This document shows, one piece after another, positions 1 through 11,430 of a DNA stretch of 64,000 nucleotides. A program made the position numbers and the translations under genes. This stretch comes from Stenopsyche tienmushanensis (Eukaryota > Arthropoda > Insecta > Trichoptera > Stenopsychidae), in NCBI GenBank assembly GCA_008973525.1, contig WACJ01000501.1, positions 1,488,001 to 1,552,000 on the forward strand. Reading direction: 5' to 3'. Under the pieces are notes generated by a model. That model did not search any database. It was given only the letters and a program-made list of their open reading frames with translations, and was not told the DNA's origin. Each line of letters starts with the position of its first letter. Position 1 is the stretch's first letter.

Positions 1-3000
1 ACACCCATGGGTTCACCCCGTCGGACGATCGTCTAACTCAGTTTCATTCTCGAGTGAAACCATCGTCGGCGCCCCAATCGTTGTAAAATCTTCGTTCTCA
101 GTATCGCATTCGTCGGAAGGAGTTCTCGGCCACCCAGGATTACTCGGACACCGCGGTTTCTATCCACATGGAAGCATCTCAGTTTCGCACTCGCACTCCG
201 GTGAGGGTTGGTTGGGACACCACGGTCATCACGGGTTCCCCGGATGGCATCACGGTCACCCATTCGGCTCCCATTCTTTGTCTTTCTCGCATTCAGGTGA
301 AGGCTGGATCGGTCATTCCGGATTAATCGGGCATCCCGGTCGCCCAGGATGTCGCGGAATCGGAGGTCTTCTGCCAGTCGGAAGTCATTCATTCTCGCTC
401 TCTCATTCCATCGAAGGATGGACTGGCCCCCGCGGCTATCGTGGCCATCCAGGTTTCCACCACGGTCTTCCTTTCGGATCCCATCCCGCAATCCACGGAC
501 ACCCATGGGTTCACCCCGTCGGACGTTCGTCTTCCTCAGTTTCATTCTCGAGTGAAACCATCGTCGGCGCCCCAATCGTTGTAAAATCGTCGTTCTCAGC
601 ATCGCATTCGTCGGAAGGAGTTCTCGGCCACCCAGGATTACTCGGACACCGCGGTTTCTATCCACATGGAAGCATCTCAGTTTCGCACTCGCACTCCGGT
701 GAGGGTTGGTTGGGACACCACGGTCATCACGGGTTCCCCGGATGGCACCACGGACACTCGTTCGGTTCCCACTCATTCTCACATTCGCACTCCGGTGAGG
801 GTTGGTTGGGACACCACGATCATCACGGGTTCCCCGGATGGCATCACGGTCACCCATTCGGCTCCCACTCTGTGTCTTTCTCGCATTCAGGTGAAGGCTG
901 GATCGGTCATTCCGGATTAATCGGGCATCCAGGTCGCCCAGGATGTCGCGGAATCGGAAGCCTTCTGCCAGTCGGAAGTCATTCATTCTCGCTCTCTCAT
1001 TCCATCGAAGGATGGACTGGCCCCCGCGGCTATCGTGGCCATCCAGGTTTCCACCACGGTCTTCCTTTCGGATCCCATCCCGCAATCCACGGTCACCCAT
1101 GGGTTCATCCCGTCGGACGATCGTCGTCCTCAGTTTCATTCTCGAGTGAAACCGTCGTCGGCGCCCCAGTCGTTGTAAAATCTTCGTTCTCAGCATCGTC
1201 GGAAGGAGTTCTCGGCCACCCAGGATTACTCGGACACCGCGGTTTCTATCCACATGGAAGCATCTCAGTTTCGCACTCGCACTCCGGTGAGGGTTGGTTG
1301 GGACACCACGGTCATCACGGGTTCCCCGGATGGCATCACGGTCACCCATTCGGCTCCCATTCTTTGTCTTTCTCGCATTCAGGTGAAGGCTGGATCGGTC
1401 ATTCCGGATTAATCGGGCATCCAGGTCGCCCAGGATGTCGCGGAATCGGAAGCCTTCTGCCAGTCGGAAGTCATTCATTCTCGCTCTCTCATTCCGTCGA
1501 AGGATGGACTGGCCCCCGCGGCTATCGTGGCCATCCAGGTTTTCACCACGGTCTTCCTTTCGGATCCCATCCCGCAATCCACGGTCACCCATGGGCTCAT
1601 CCCGTCGGACGATCGTCGTCCTCAGTTTCATTCTCGAGTGAAACCGTCGTCGGCACCCCCGTCGTGTTAAAATCTTCGTTCTCAGCATCGCATTCGTCGG
1701 AAGGAGTTCTCGGCCACCCAGGATTACTCGGACACCGCGGTTTCTATCCACATGGAAGCAACTCAGTTTCGCACTCGCACTCCGGTGAGGGTTGGTTGGG
1801 ACACCACGGTCATCACGGGTTCCCCGGATGGCATCACGGTCATCCATTCGGCTCCCACTCTGTGTCTTTCTCGCATTCAGGTGAAGGCTGGATCGGTCAT
1901 TCCGGATTAATCGGGCATCCAGGTCGCCCAGGATGTCGCGGAATCGGAGGCCTTCTGCCAGTCGGAAGTCATTCATTCTCGCTCTCTCATTCCATCGAAG
2001 GATGGACTGGCCCCCGCGGCTATCGTGGCCATCCAGGTTTCCACCACGGTCTTCCATTCGGATCCCATCCCGCAATCCACGGTCACCCATGGGTTCATCC
2101 CGTCGGACGATCGTCTTCCTCAGTTTCATTCTCGAGTGAAACCATCGTCGGCGCCCCAATAGTTGTAAAATCTTCGTTCTCAGTATCGCATTCGTCGGAA
2201 GGAGTTCTCGACCACCCAGGATTACTCGGACATCGCGGTTTCTATCCACATGGAAGCATCTCAGTTTCGCACTCGCACTCCGGTGAGGGTTGGTTGGGAC
2301 ACCACGGTCATCATGGGTTCCCCGGATGGCATCACGGTCACCCATTCGGCTCCCATTCTTCGTCTTTCTCGCATTCAGGTGAAGGCTGGATCGGTCATTC
2401 CGGATTAATCGGGCATCCAGGTCGCCCAGGATGTCGCGGAATCGGAAGCCTTCTGCCAGTCGGAAGTCATTCATTCTCGCTCTCTCATTCCATCGAAGGA
2501 TGGACTGGCCCCCGCGGCTATCGTGGCCATCCAGGTTTCCACCACGGTCTTCCTTTCGGATCCCATCCCGCAATCCACGGTCACCCATGGGTTCATCCCG
2601 TCGGACGATCGTCGTCCTCAGTTTCATTCTCGAGTGAAACCGTCGTCGGCACCCCCGTCGTGTTAAAATCTTCGTTCTCAGCATCGCATTCGTCGGAAGG
2701 AGTTCTCGGCCACCCAGGATTACTCGGACACCGCGGTTTCTATCCACATGGAAGCATCTCAGTTTCGCACTCGCACTCCGGTGAGGGTTGGTTGGGACAC
2801 CACGGTCATCACGGGTTCCCCGGATGGCATCACGGTCATCCATTCGGCTCCCACTCTGTGTCTTTATCGCATTCAGGTGAAGGCTGGATCGGTCATTCCG
2901 GATTAATCGGGCATCCAGGTCGCCCAGGATGTCGCGGAATCGGAGGCCTTCTGCCAGTCGGAAGTCATTCATTCTCGCTCTCTCATTCCATCGAAGGATG

Positions 3001-3700
3001 GACTGGCCCCCGCGGCTATCGTGGCCATCCAGGTTTCCACCACGGTCTTCCTTTCGGATCCCATCCCGCAATCCACGGTCACCCATGGGTTCATCTCGTC
3101 GGACGATCGTCGTCCTCAGTTTCATTATCGAGTGAAACCGTCGTCGGCGCCCCAGTCGTTGTAAAATCTTCGTTCTCCGCTTCGCATTCGTCGAAAGGAG
3201 TTCTTGGCCACCCAGGATTTGTCGGACACCATGATTTCCATCCACATGGAAGCATCTCCGTTTTCCACCCGCATTCCGGTGATGGTGTTTTGGGACACAA
3301 TGGTCATCAAGATTACCCCGGATGGTACAATGGTCACCCACTTGGTTCCCATCCTTTGTCACACCCTCACACAGGTGAAGGCTGGATCGACCATTCCGGA
3401 TTAATCGGGCATCCAAGTCGCCCAGGATGTCTCGGAAATGGAGGGCTTCTTCCTGTCGGAAGTCATTCATTCTCGCTCTCTCATTCCATCGAAGGCTGGA
3501 CTGGCCCTCGCGGTTTTCGTGGGCATCCAGGGTTCCACCACGGTCTTCATTTTGAATCCCATCCCATACTCCATGGACACCTAAGGGGTCATCCTGCCAG
3601 ACATTCCTCGTCCTCTGTTTCTTTCTCCACCGAAACCACCATTGCTGCCCCAGTCGTTATTAAGTCGTCTTTTTCGTCTTCGCATACTTCTAAAGGCCCA
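1..3700 (+). repeat. Coding tandem array, 498-bp unit, about seven copies
   Basis: A landmark in each unit (cgcggaatcgga, encoding RGIG) recurs near 349, 943, 1435, 1933, 2431, 2929 and, diverged, 3427. Spacing is 498 bp except 594 bp between the first two (one extra 96-bp histidine sub-block near 746-841) and 492 bp between the second and third (two codons lost near 1193). All changes are multiples of three. Central copies are nearly identical; the copy nearest the unique 3' region is the most diverged, as expected when unequal exchange homogenises the middle of an array. Confidence 0.92.
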
Positions 3701-4816
3701 ATCGGCTACTTTGAACCTGTTGGACCACACGGATATCATCGGCATGGAGGCTTCTTTGTTTCACATTCTCATTCCGGTGAGGGATTGATTGATCACTATG
3801 GTCACCACAAGTATCCCGGATGGCATCACGGACACTCATTCGATTCTCACTCGTTCTCCCACTCGTATTCCGGAGAGCTTTGGTTAGGAGATCACAGGCA
3901 TTCCGGTGAGGGATTGATTGATCACTATGGTCACCACAAGTATCCCGGAAGGCATCATGGACACTCACTCGATTCTCACTCGTTCTCCCACTCGAGCTCG
4001 CTTCGTGGTCGTCAATTATACCCTCGGAAATCCCGTTCTTCGTCATATTCTAGTTCGTTTGATCGCTCGTATTCGTCAAAGGGATATTCAAGTTCTCACT
4101 CAAATAGCCAATATTTCTCCCGATTCAATCATAACGATCGTTTGATAAGACTTAACGCACGTCGCTATCCATTCCATCGTAACTCATTGTCATATTCTTA
4201 TTCTTACTCGAATTCTTTAGAAAACTTGAGAAATTTTAAATATGCGTATCCGTATTCCGTTTCCCGTTCATATTCAGAAGAAAGCTGGGTTGATCGCCCA
4301 TATTCACATCACTCCCATTATTGGAGACATGCCCACCCTTATTTTTCATTCTCGAGCTCTGGCTCTTATTCAGATGAAATCAAATATCCCTATTTAAGGT
4401 CTCTCGGTTCATTTTCGCAATCCAGATCTTTTGAAGATTATAACATGTATCATAGACATTATCCCTCATTTTCATTATCCAGCTCTTATTCTAACGAGTT
4501 AGGTCAGTTTAGACCTTATCGCCGCTTCTCCTTTTCACACTCATTTGAACATCGTCATATTCATCCTAAATTTAAGGGTGTTTTGAGACATAAACTGATG
4601 CCTTATGATGGTTCATTTTCGCATTCATTTGAACATAATGTCTCCCCTCACTCTAATTGGCTGCATGGAATATTTTCCAAAAAACCCGGTCATCGCTGTC
4701 CATGCCAAAAATGTAACAAACATCGCCTTGGACTTCTTCCTAAAGTAGAAAAGCTTGACTTTTGCAAACAGAATCCAAATCATCCACGCTGTGTTAAAAC
4801 AGTATGCAAATCATAA
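2..4816 (+). CDS. Giant Ser/His/Gly-rich repetitive secreted protein, gene 1 (5'-truncated by window); candidate silk or adhesive protein
   Basis: The frame is open from base 2 to the TAA at 4814-4816 (1,604 codons visible), so the window edge cuts the gene; start and signal peptide are missing. Residues 1 to about 1,230 are a tandem array with a 166-residue (498-bp) period. Each unit mixes (SX)n runs ending in S-x-E (SVSHSHSGEGW, SFSLSHSIEGW, SVSFSSETIVG), GHPGF or GRPGC glycine tracts and GHHGHHGFPGWHHGH histidine blocks. The last ~370 residues are non-repetitive but keep SYSYSYSNSLE-like runs, and end in a Cys-rich tail (CPCQKC, FCK, NPNHPRC). I do not recognise a named gene. Composition, repeats and the close paralogue downstream argue for a silk-gland or other secreted structural protein. 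The (SX)nE pattern resembles caddisfly H-fibroin motifs, but the rest does not. Function is inferred; that it is a coding gene is near certain. Confidence 0.85.
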   Translation, partial: HPWVHPVGRSSNSVSFSSETIVGAPIVVKSSFSVSHSSEGVLGHPGLLGHRGFYPHGSISVSHSHSGEGWLGHHGHHGFPGWHHGHPFGSHSLSFSHSGEGWIGHSGLIGHPGRPGCRGIGGLLPVGSHSFSLSHSIEGWTGPRGYRGHPGFHHGLPFGSHPAIHGHPWVHPVGRSSSSVSFSSETIVGAPIVVKSSFSASHSSEGVLGHPGLLGHRGFYPHGSISVSHSHSGEGWLGHHGHHGFPGWHHGHSFGSHSFSHSHSGEGWLGHHDHHGFPGWHHGHPFGSHSVSFSHSGEGWIGHSGLIGHPGRPGCRGIGSLLPVGSHSFSLSHSIEGWTGPRGYRGHPGFHHGLPFGSHPAIHGHPWVHPVGRSSSSVSFSSETVVGAPVVVKSSFSASSEGVLGHPGLLGHRGFYPHGSISVSHSHSGEGWLGHHGHHGFPGWHHGHPFGSHSLSFSHSGEGWIGHSGLIGHPGRPGCRGIGSLLPVGSHSFSLSHSVEGWTGPRGYRGHPGFHHGLPFGSHPAIHGHPWAHPVGRSSSSVSFSSETVVGTPVVLKSSFSASHSSEGVLGHPGLLGHRGFYPHGSNSVSHSHSGEGWLGHHGHHGFPGWHHGHPFGSHSVSFSHSGEGWIGHSGLIGHPGRPGCRGIGGLLPVGSHSFSLSHSIEGWTGPRGYRGHPGFHHGLPFGSHPAIHGHPWVHPVGRSSSSVSFSSETIVGAPIVVKSSFSVSHSSEGVLDHPGLLGHRGFYPHGSISVSHSHSGEGWLGHHGHHGFPGWHHGHPFGSHSSSFSHSGEGWIGHSGLIGHPGRPGCRGIGSLLPVGSHSFSLSHSIEGWTGPRGYRGHPGFHHGLPFGSHPAIHGHPWVHPVGRSSSSVSFSSETVVGTPVVLKSSFSASHSSEGVLGHPGLLGHRGFYPHGSISVSHSHSGEGWLGHHGHHGFPGWHHGHPFGSHSVSLSHSGEGWIGHSGLIGHPGRPGCRGIGGLLPVGSHSFSLSHSIEGWTGPRGYRGHPGFHHGLPFGSHPAIHGHPWVHLVGRSSSSVSLSSETVVGAPVVVKSSFSASHSSKGVLGHPGFVGHHDFHPHGSISVFHPHSGDGVLGHNGHQDYPGWYNGHPLGSHPLSHPHTGEGWIDHSGLIGHPSRPGCLGNGGLLPVGSHSFSLSHSIEGWTGPRGFRGHPGFHHGLHFESHPILHGHLRGHPARHSSSSVSFSTETTIAAPVVIKSSFSSSHTSKGPIGYFEPVGPHGYHRHGGFFVSHSHSGEGLIDHYGHHKYPGWHHGHSFDSHSFSHSYSGELWLGDHRHSGEGLIDHYGHHKYPGRHHGHSLDSHSFSHSSSLRGRQLYPRKSRSSSYSSSFDRSYSSKGYSSSHSNSQYFSRFNHNDRLIRLNARRYPFHRNSLSYSYSYSNSLENLRNFKYAYPYSVSRSYSEESWVDRPYSHHSHYWRHAHPYFSFSSSGSYSDEIKYPYLRSLGSFSQSRSFEDYNMYHRHYPSFSLSSSYSNELGQFRPYRRFSFSHSFEHRHIHPKFKGVLRHKLMPYDGSFSHSFEHNVSPHSNWLHGIFSKKPGHRCPCQKCNKHRLGLLPKVEKLDFCKQNPNHPRCVKTVCKS
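3772..4000 (+). repeat. 129-bp tandem duplication in the C-terminal part of gene 1
   Basis: The segment starting ttccggtgagggattgattg at 3772 is repeated from 3901 in the same frame (43 codons), encoding HSGEGLIDHYGHHKYPG twice. The copies differ at a few bases (for example tggcatcacgg versus aggcatcatgg). It is a local in-frame duplication outside the main 498-bp array. Confidence 0.8.
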
Positions 4817-5059
4817 AATGTGTATAAAACCTATTTTACCAAATGTGTTATTCCAGTGAATGCAATTAGTATTATGAAGATATTCGACTCGACTTGACGA
4901 TGTTTGTAACATCAGCTTAAATATAATGTTTGTTATTTTACCCGGGATTTTTGTATCGATATTAATAACAAATATGTTTAGCGATTACCATAACGAATAT
5001 TATTTATGTTATTTTTTCATTTGTAACCATTTTTAATACAAAGAGTAGGATGTGAGATA

Positions 5060-5065
5060 AATAAA
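5060..5065 (+). terminator. Polyadenylation signal of gene 1
   Basis: AATAAA lies about 245 bp after the stop codon at 4816 in AT-rich DNA, with T-rich sequence shortly after. It is the first canonical hexamer downstream on this strand. Inferred from position only. Confidence 0.55.
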
Positions 5066-6902
5066 TTAATTTGGTATTTCATATCTTAATTTGTTGCCTG
5101 TAATTAATCCCGCGGTTAAGCGGTTACTTTTGTAACTCAGTCATCTTGGGTTCAAATCTATAAAAGGTTTGGCTGGCGACCACTTTTTTACAAACATATA
5201 TACACCATGAAAACCATATCAAAATGATTAGTGATGATGCCGCAAAAAGGGATTGCTAAAAGCCACCTCAAAAAAACATATCTTAAATGCTACTCTTGTG
5301 ATTCATTAAGTTGTTATTATTATACATTTAAAGTTTGTATAAATAAAGATTTGAATTCTGCATTGGATCTTTTATATTCCCTTGAGAATCACTTCCATCT
5401 CTACCAAAAGGATATCAATTATTATGATGTTGAGATGATTGATTGATAAGACATTGTGAATAAAAACAAAACTGAACAAAATACTGAAATACTTGTATTT
5501 ATTAATACTATTTCTTGTTCAGTATCATTTAAAAGGAGTCTACGGTGTGTACACTGAAATATGTTTTTTTTATTCTGGAAGTACCCTAATTTATTTTATT
5601 ATTGGAGAGTTTCATGTGAAATATCTGAAAAAGCGACCACAGTACGGTGATGTACGCGATGGCGGCTCCGAATGTCGTTCTGGCTCTGATTAACGACGGA
5701 GGCCAGGATTCTTTATCACTTTCGGTGACAGGATTCAGGAACTGGAGCTCTGCAGGAACTCTGGCGCAACGCATTTATTGTAAAATATAAGCGAAACAGA
5801 CGGCGTTTATGAGTGGCCACGAGAGAAAGGCGGAAATCCAGGCTAAGTCGGTGGAAGCTCTTTACATGGCAAGTCCCGATAGCCAACTGCTGAAGACCGC
5901 TGGTGCTGGGGCGGACGTCCCTATGTTTTCCGCACTCCCCAGACGCTTTAGCCTCCAAAAATGCACCAATCAGACGTCTTGGCGAGGATTCCTTAACTTT
6001 TCGTGATAATCCTCGAGGCCAGGCCCGTCAAAACTCCAAGGTTTAAAAAGCTCCCGATTCCACGAATTGGCCACGGCCGCATTCTAAGCTCTATTGTTCT
6101 TAGATAAAGTTGCTCCCAGATGTTTTTGGTCTGCGAAATTGTAGTTCACCGCAAGCACGATGATTTTATATTTTTAATTTAATTGCCTTCCGCCGAACGT
6201 TAGCCCTCCACGCAACAGTACAAATAACAATTTTTAATAAAGTATCCACGATAAATTCGAGAAAATGACCCTTGATTTTGCCCCACAAGGTAGTATTACC
6301 CTTTAAGTCAAGTATTATAAAATCAGCTATGAAAAAAGTGTGGTTCTGAGAGTACAGCAGCGTCCTCGCTTTCGAAACCATCTGGGAGCATTATCAAATA
6401 TTGAATGAGCGTTGTTTTCATTAATTAAGTCATAGCTATGTTAACACAACCAATTACCATTTATAATTACGCCTCTTTTCATTTTGAATTCAGATAAATT
6501 TGAGTTCATTATATGCGATGCTCTTCGCTGAAAGTCAAGGTCGAATAATGTAATGTGTGCATATGGTTGGAATCTAATACATTTAGATTTATTTGAGTGA
6601 TGCTTATCTGTTTGTAAAGAAATCAAAAGATTAATATGCACTATTGCAATAGAAGTGTTCTGGATTTAATTGGAGAAGTCTATGAAAAGCCAATATTGTT
6701 TTTAAAAACGCTACAATATGCTTTGTGCATAGTTTAGAATTTACATTGTTAACATCGCGTGATATATAATAATCAAAGGTTAACCTTGCGAATATTATAA
6801 AAAAAGTTTTATTAGTTTATGGATTTTTTTTTATTATTCGAAAAAAATGAAAGAGAGTTACACACTACCGACATGGAACCTTTCTCTGACCCGAGCCTAG
6901 AT

Positions 6903-7020
6903 AAAGAAATCCAGTGGTGTTAGGTCTAAAAACCGTACGAGCTACGGAATAGGGTACATTCCCAGACAAAGAAATTCAATGGTGTTCGGTCTGGTGACCG
7001 TGCGAGCTACGGATTAGGGC
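6903..7020. repeat. 65-bp imperfect tandem duplication
   Basis: Two copies start at 6903 and 6968, each with aaagaaat, a tggtgtt-ggtct core and accgt-cgagctacgga followed by a-or-t tagggt/c. Identity is roughly 80 percent by eye. No coding frame crosses it. It is probably part of a decayed mobile element. Confidence 0.7.
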
Positions 7021-7439
7021 TGCCAAAATAATTAATTCACATGACAGAGAGAAAGAGAAAAAAAATTAAATATAAAAACCCTGGCCCTGGCAAACTGGTA
7101 ACTCTTCAAGTTTAACAACTTATTGAATGATTTGTATGACATGTAGCATATTGTTGGAAAGGATATAAACTAGAGATAATTTTAAAATAAACCAAGTTCA
7201 AAATAGTATGACATTTCCCATTCGTTTACACATTTTATGTGACTTTAGAAGCTCAGAAGTAATTTTCTTTGAACCAATTTCATAAAATAATAATTTATTT
7301 AGATCAAAAGTACATTGCAAAATACAAAAACAGTTATTTCATGCTATTATGATCACAGATTTAAAAAAAAGTTTTAACTGTTTAAAAGTGAAATTTTGGG
7401 CATTTTTTCAAAATGTTCACAAATCTATTTCGACAACCT

Positions 7440-7990
7440 TGACACTTAGGACATAGGGCCTATATGTGAAAGATGGCAAAAGATCCCCAAAAAAAATTTT
7501 CGGTCAAATTTTGTGTGCAAAGCATCCAGTATATTTAATTTGCATGTTGGAGCAAGCCACTTATACGTACTAGTTGCTGTGGAGGCTTTCGCATTCATAA
7601 AGATTGTAAAAATCCCCAGGGGTGCATTTCTCCCCATAATTTACACAAAAAGCCTTAAATGCCCTAAACAAGTGACAATAAGGTTTGTATCTCCAATCGG
7701 TCCACCTTTCAGACCGCTGACAATGATCGAATGCCATGTCCAGATATGTCTGCGTCCTAACAAAACATGATCTGGGTTCATGAACGGATCTCCGCATGGG
7801 CACTCTGAGATCATGAAAAACTCAAATCTATATTGCGAAACCCTAAACTGCCCATTCTGAAGGTTGCAGGATGAACGCGCTTTCTATTCACTCTGGGAGT
7901 CTTGCGGACTATGGAAACTTAGCTATGTGTCGCTAGCATGGTATAATTTTGCGCTGCATTTTGTCTCAAATTCGGAAGCCTCTCGCTCGT
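7440..7990. other. Unrecognised low-AT block with short ORFs on both strands
   Basis: This stretch is less AT-rich than its surroundings. It holds a 77-codon minus-strand frame with several Cys and Trp residues (7570-7803) and an 85-codon plus frame. Neither matches a family I know, and frames break at both ends. It may be a decayed gene or transposon fragment. No function is assigned. Confidence 0.3.
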
Positions 7991-9259
7991 GATCGTCACC
8001 GTATCATTGAACATGGTTAATAAAATTAATTATCAACATATCTCTATGTTTTATTTGTTCCTTTCTCTTTTTGAGAGTCCTGACTTTAGTCATTTGTATG
8101 ATGAGCAGCAGACAATAAAAAAAACCGCCCTTCTCCTCTACTTCTACTACTCTCTTCCTTTGTAAACTAGGAGTGCATATCGAGAGCAGAGGCCTATGTC
8201 AATACTAAAGGGTGGATATTTCCGTCCTTCTCATCGGTGACCCTTCAGACCTGTGTCGAGGCCCTTCAAGCTTACGACGAAAAGCAGACGGAGGCTTCCG
8301 ACCCACGGCTCGGGACTTTACTCTTAGCGATAATACTCTTAGTTAAGAAAAAAATCAAAATTGAAATAAAGCATAGAACACTGCAAAAAAAACTCGTTTT
8401 ATTAGGTAATTCAAATTACTGGTCAGGTAATTCAAACGTATCAATGTAAAATAAATTGATATTCAAAAAACAAATACATTTTCATTGAAAAAATCTCATA
8501 GGGAACAAAGAAACCATAACTTATAAATAAAGTTTAACAGCCCTAAAAAGGAAAAATACTGAAACAGACAATATTCAGTCAGTTTATCATAATACATTAA
8601 AAAATATATATTTGAACATTTCATATTAAAGTATTTGTAAAAAAAATATATATGCAATTTGCTATATTTTACCGACATGATATTTACATATATTGTATAC
8701 GGTTAAAATATTTACACATGTGTGGACTGTCATCCATAGAAATAAATTAAAATATATATCTAATTTTCAAGCTAAAGTTGCTTCATTCTTATCACACGTT
8801 AGCGCAGGCACGGACTGTAAAGTGTTAATATGCTACAGGGTGCGGCAGAGAAACTACTTAATTTTTAAAATGAATAACACAAATGAATCAGTTTAATTAT
8901 TTTTCCATGTTACAGAGAGACATTTAAACTTTTTATTTATTATGTTTTAAAAAATAAACCATTAAAATGAGAAGAGATATCGAGTTTTGAAGCTTCTAAC
9001 CAAGATGCGGCAAGAAAACTTTCTTATATGGAACCGCGAACCCTGAAGCAACAATTATTTCTAGAAGTATGGGGTGAAACTTGTTCAAAAGAGCGAAAAG
9101 TAACGTTCGACTCTTTCAAAAACAGTCGGACAGTTACGATCAATTCTGTTCATTGTATCCACACGATTGAATGTATCTACATGACCCGGGGGGCCTACCA
9201 TACTCTCGAGTATGTACCTGGGTCGGATATACGACCTGCAACAGCTCTCGCATCGAATA

Positions 9260-10270
9260 AAACTAGTCTAATGTAAAACTTATTTAATGTCCTCCGAGTC
9301 GCAGTATAGTCACCTCCACTACAGGTGCGATTGTGTTGATTTCTACTATTATGTGAGATGTGTGCGATTCTATGTTGCTCCCCATGGGATTTTATAGGTG
9401 GGCACCGTAGGGTGAATTGAGATTGGACAGACAACGACGAAGTAGTATTTGGTCCCTTTTTATACAGAATCCATTCCCCGCGCTGCGGTGCGGTCTGTTC
9501 TGAGTGCCATCGGACTTTTTTTTTCTGTGGGTGAGGAATCTTCACAAGACTCCCAGAGAATCTGGGTAGTGTAGGATTCATGATTTTTCGGTCGTGCCTA
9601 CCCACTAAACCTCCCCCTTGTCCTTCTCTGTACCCCTGGTATTGTTTTCCACATTGCTTCAGGAGGACAGGTAATCTGACCTTAGGTGATTGGCCCTATT
9701 CTATTGTTGGAGAGGCTGTTACGCTCTGCGTCTCTCTCTCTTACTGCCTTCTTTGGCGGTCAGGATCTCTTCTACGTATTCGCGCCAAAGGTCCCAGTTT
9801 TTCTTGCTCTCCATCATGCTGTGGACCATGCTATCGACGTTGAGCTCGGCTACCCCGAGTGCTTGTTTCAGCAGTTTCCTCTGAAGTGCCCATGCCTCAC
9901 AGCCAATGATGGTGTGCTCTGCGTCATCGACCTCCGCTTGGCAGTGGTGGCAATTGGTAGATGTTTCCTTGCCAATCCGCTTTAGGTGTGCTCGGAAACA
10001 TCCGTGTCCGGTGAGCGCCTGAGTTAAGCGGTAGGTCGTTTCGCCGTGTTTTCTGGCACTCCACCGACTTACGACCGGTATAAGTCGGTGGGTCCATCTT
10101 CCTTTTGTGGACTGTTCCCATCTCTGTTGCCAGGCTTCCTTCAGTTTCCGTTCATGTTTGTTACGATTTTTGGGATCTTCATAGTCCAAGACCCTCTTTT
10201 TCGCTAAGAGGTCCAGCGGCGGGATTCCTGCAATCACGGTGACTCGAAGCGCTGATTCTCACGGTGCTCG
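9260..10270 (-). mobile_element. 3' end of an R1-clade non-LTR retrotransposon (RT C-terminus plus 3' UTR)
   Basis: The minus frame 10237-9719 encodes 172 residues typical of the C-terminus of R1-clade polymerase proteins: VIAGIPPLDLLAKKR, then GRWTHRLIP, the GHGCFRAHLKRIG stretch and a Cys/His knuckle (CHHCQAEVDDAEHTIIGCEAW). The ATG in that frame is internal; similarity begins slightly upstream, near 10265, where the copy is 5'-truncated. Sequence downstream to about 9260 looks like the element's 3' UTR (a guess from continuity). It is a dead fragment with no RT catalytic domain or endonuclease. Confidence 0.82.
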
Positions 10271-11317
10271 AAGGTGCGAACATCGATGATTTTTTTGAGA
10301 AAACACTTCCTCGACTCTATTAATCACTTCAATATTTACTTTTTCAGATCAAGGAAATCAGAATAAATCTGGATTGAGACTCAAAAATAAGACCTGACGC
10401 CACTCGAAGAGTTACAGCCCTGGGTGATATCCATATAGTGAGCAAATTTGGAATATCAAAAAGTTGACTTAATTAGTGTATTGAACAAATAACAATGCAA
10501 ATGGATAAATACGAATATTAATATTGTAGATCGAAAGGTTTTTATATTTTTTTTGTGCACAATGTTTAACATTTTAGCATAGTTTTGATTGGCAATGTAC
10601 TTGTAAAAGCAAACAACGCAGACAAATGGTAATTAAAAATTGATATGGCAACGCATACCTCGAAACAAAGATGTTTTTTGTTTGCAAATTCTTTGGTAAA
10701 TTTACACGGAGCATTTTGTTGCCATTTGTTTGCATTGCAACATATGCGCAGAGCTGCTGATTAATTAGCGAACTACACCCTGAATCCAAAGCGTTTTCAT
10801 AAACTTGCTAAGCTTTTTGTAGTCTGCAGGGAATGAACATTACCGGAGCAATTTATTGGAACGATAGCTGCATGAACCCCCAACATGTCCAGTTTATGTT
10901 GTGAAAGATATGTTGTTGAAACTATTTCCAATTGGATGAATTCTTGATTTAATGGTTCTTCTCTCCCAAATAAATTCTTGCCAATTCTCGTCCTTATTTA
11001 TAAAATAGTAGCTGATCAAAATAATGTCAAAGGGAATATTGAATCGTCCATTGATCTATTCAATGATATCCTGGCGGAAGAAAATGACTCGTATTCGAGC
11101 ATTTCTAAGTCATCAATGACCTAATAGCGATCGTTGTTTACAGTCCTTGATAGTTTCACAATCGGCGATATATCGTATTCTTAGCACTCTAAAAGTAAAT
11201 GTAAATGAGCTTTCAAAAAAAAAAATTATATTCAATGAGCAGCGTTTATTAGTTTTTGATCACCGTGTTATTATTTTAGAATAATTAATTTGGAATTTAA
11301 TTTCAAATCAATTTTAA

Positions 11318-11347
11318 TATAAGTGCAGACCAGTTTTTTGAGCCAGT
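11318..11347 (+). promoter_or_regulatory. Candidate core promoter of gene 2 (TATA box and initiator)
   Basis: TATAAG at 11318-11323 is followed 27 bp later by an arthropod-type CAGT initiator at 11344-11347. This would give a leader of about 85 nt before the ATG at 11431. A TATA-Inr pair is usual for strongly expressed, tissue-restricted insect genes such as silk genes. The transcription start is predicted, not shown. Confidence 0.5.
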
Positions 11348-11430
11348 AAATATCGATCGAGACATCTCCTCGAAAGGTCATTCTAAGCAACAGCAAGGAA
11401 ACAGCAAGGAGAGAGTAAACGAAAACCAAC

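Larger units (their letters stand above)
4817..11430. other. Intergenic region between the two giant paralogues
   Basis: Apart from the gene 1 3' UTR (to about 5085), I see no intact gene here. It holds a tRNA-like B-box string (gggttcaaatct, 5148-5159) that may be SINE-derived, a GC-richer block of unknown origin (about 5640-6130), a 65-bp tandem duplication (6903-7020), an unrecognised block with short ORFs on both strands (7440-7990), an R1-clade retrotransposon tail (about 9260-10270) and the gene 2 promoter. Open frames in between are short and resemble nothing I know. Confidence 0.6.

Noticed and set aside
33..3470. 1,145-codon open frame on the minus strand opposite gene 1
   Set aside because: It is an antisense shadow. 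The 498-bp repeat lacks minus-strand stops in this frame, so openness simply multiplies with copies. It ends where the repeats decay, and its Arg/Asp-rich product lacks a signal peptide or family match.
5809..6006. Small plus-strand gene in the GC-richer block near 5.6-6.1 kb
   Set aside because: Short overlapping frames on both strands, no recognisable domain, no convincing splice or promoter context; more likely decayed repeat.
9580..9985. Plus-strand ORFs of 87-99 codons
   Set aside because: They lie opposite the R1-clade coding sequence, whose minus-strand product has clear family motifs.
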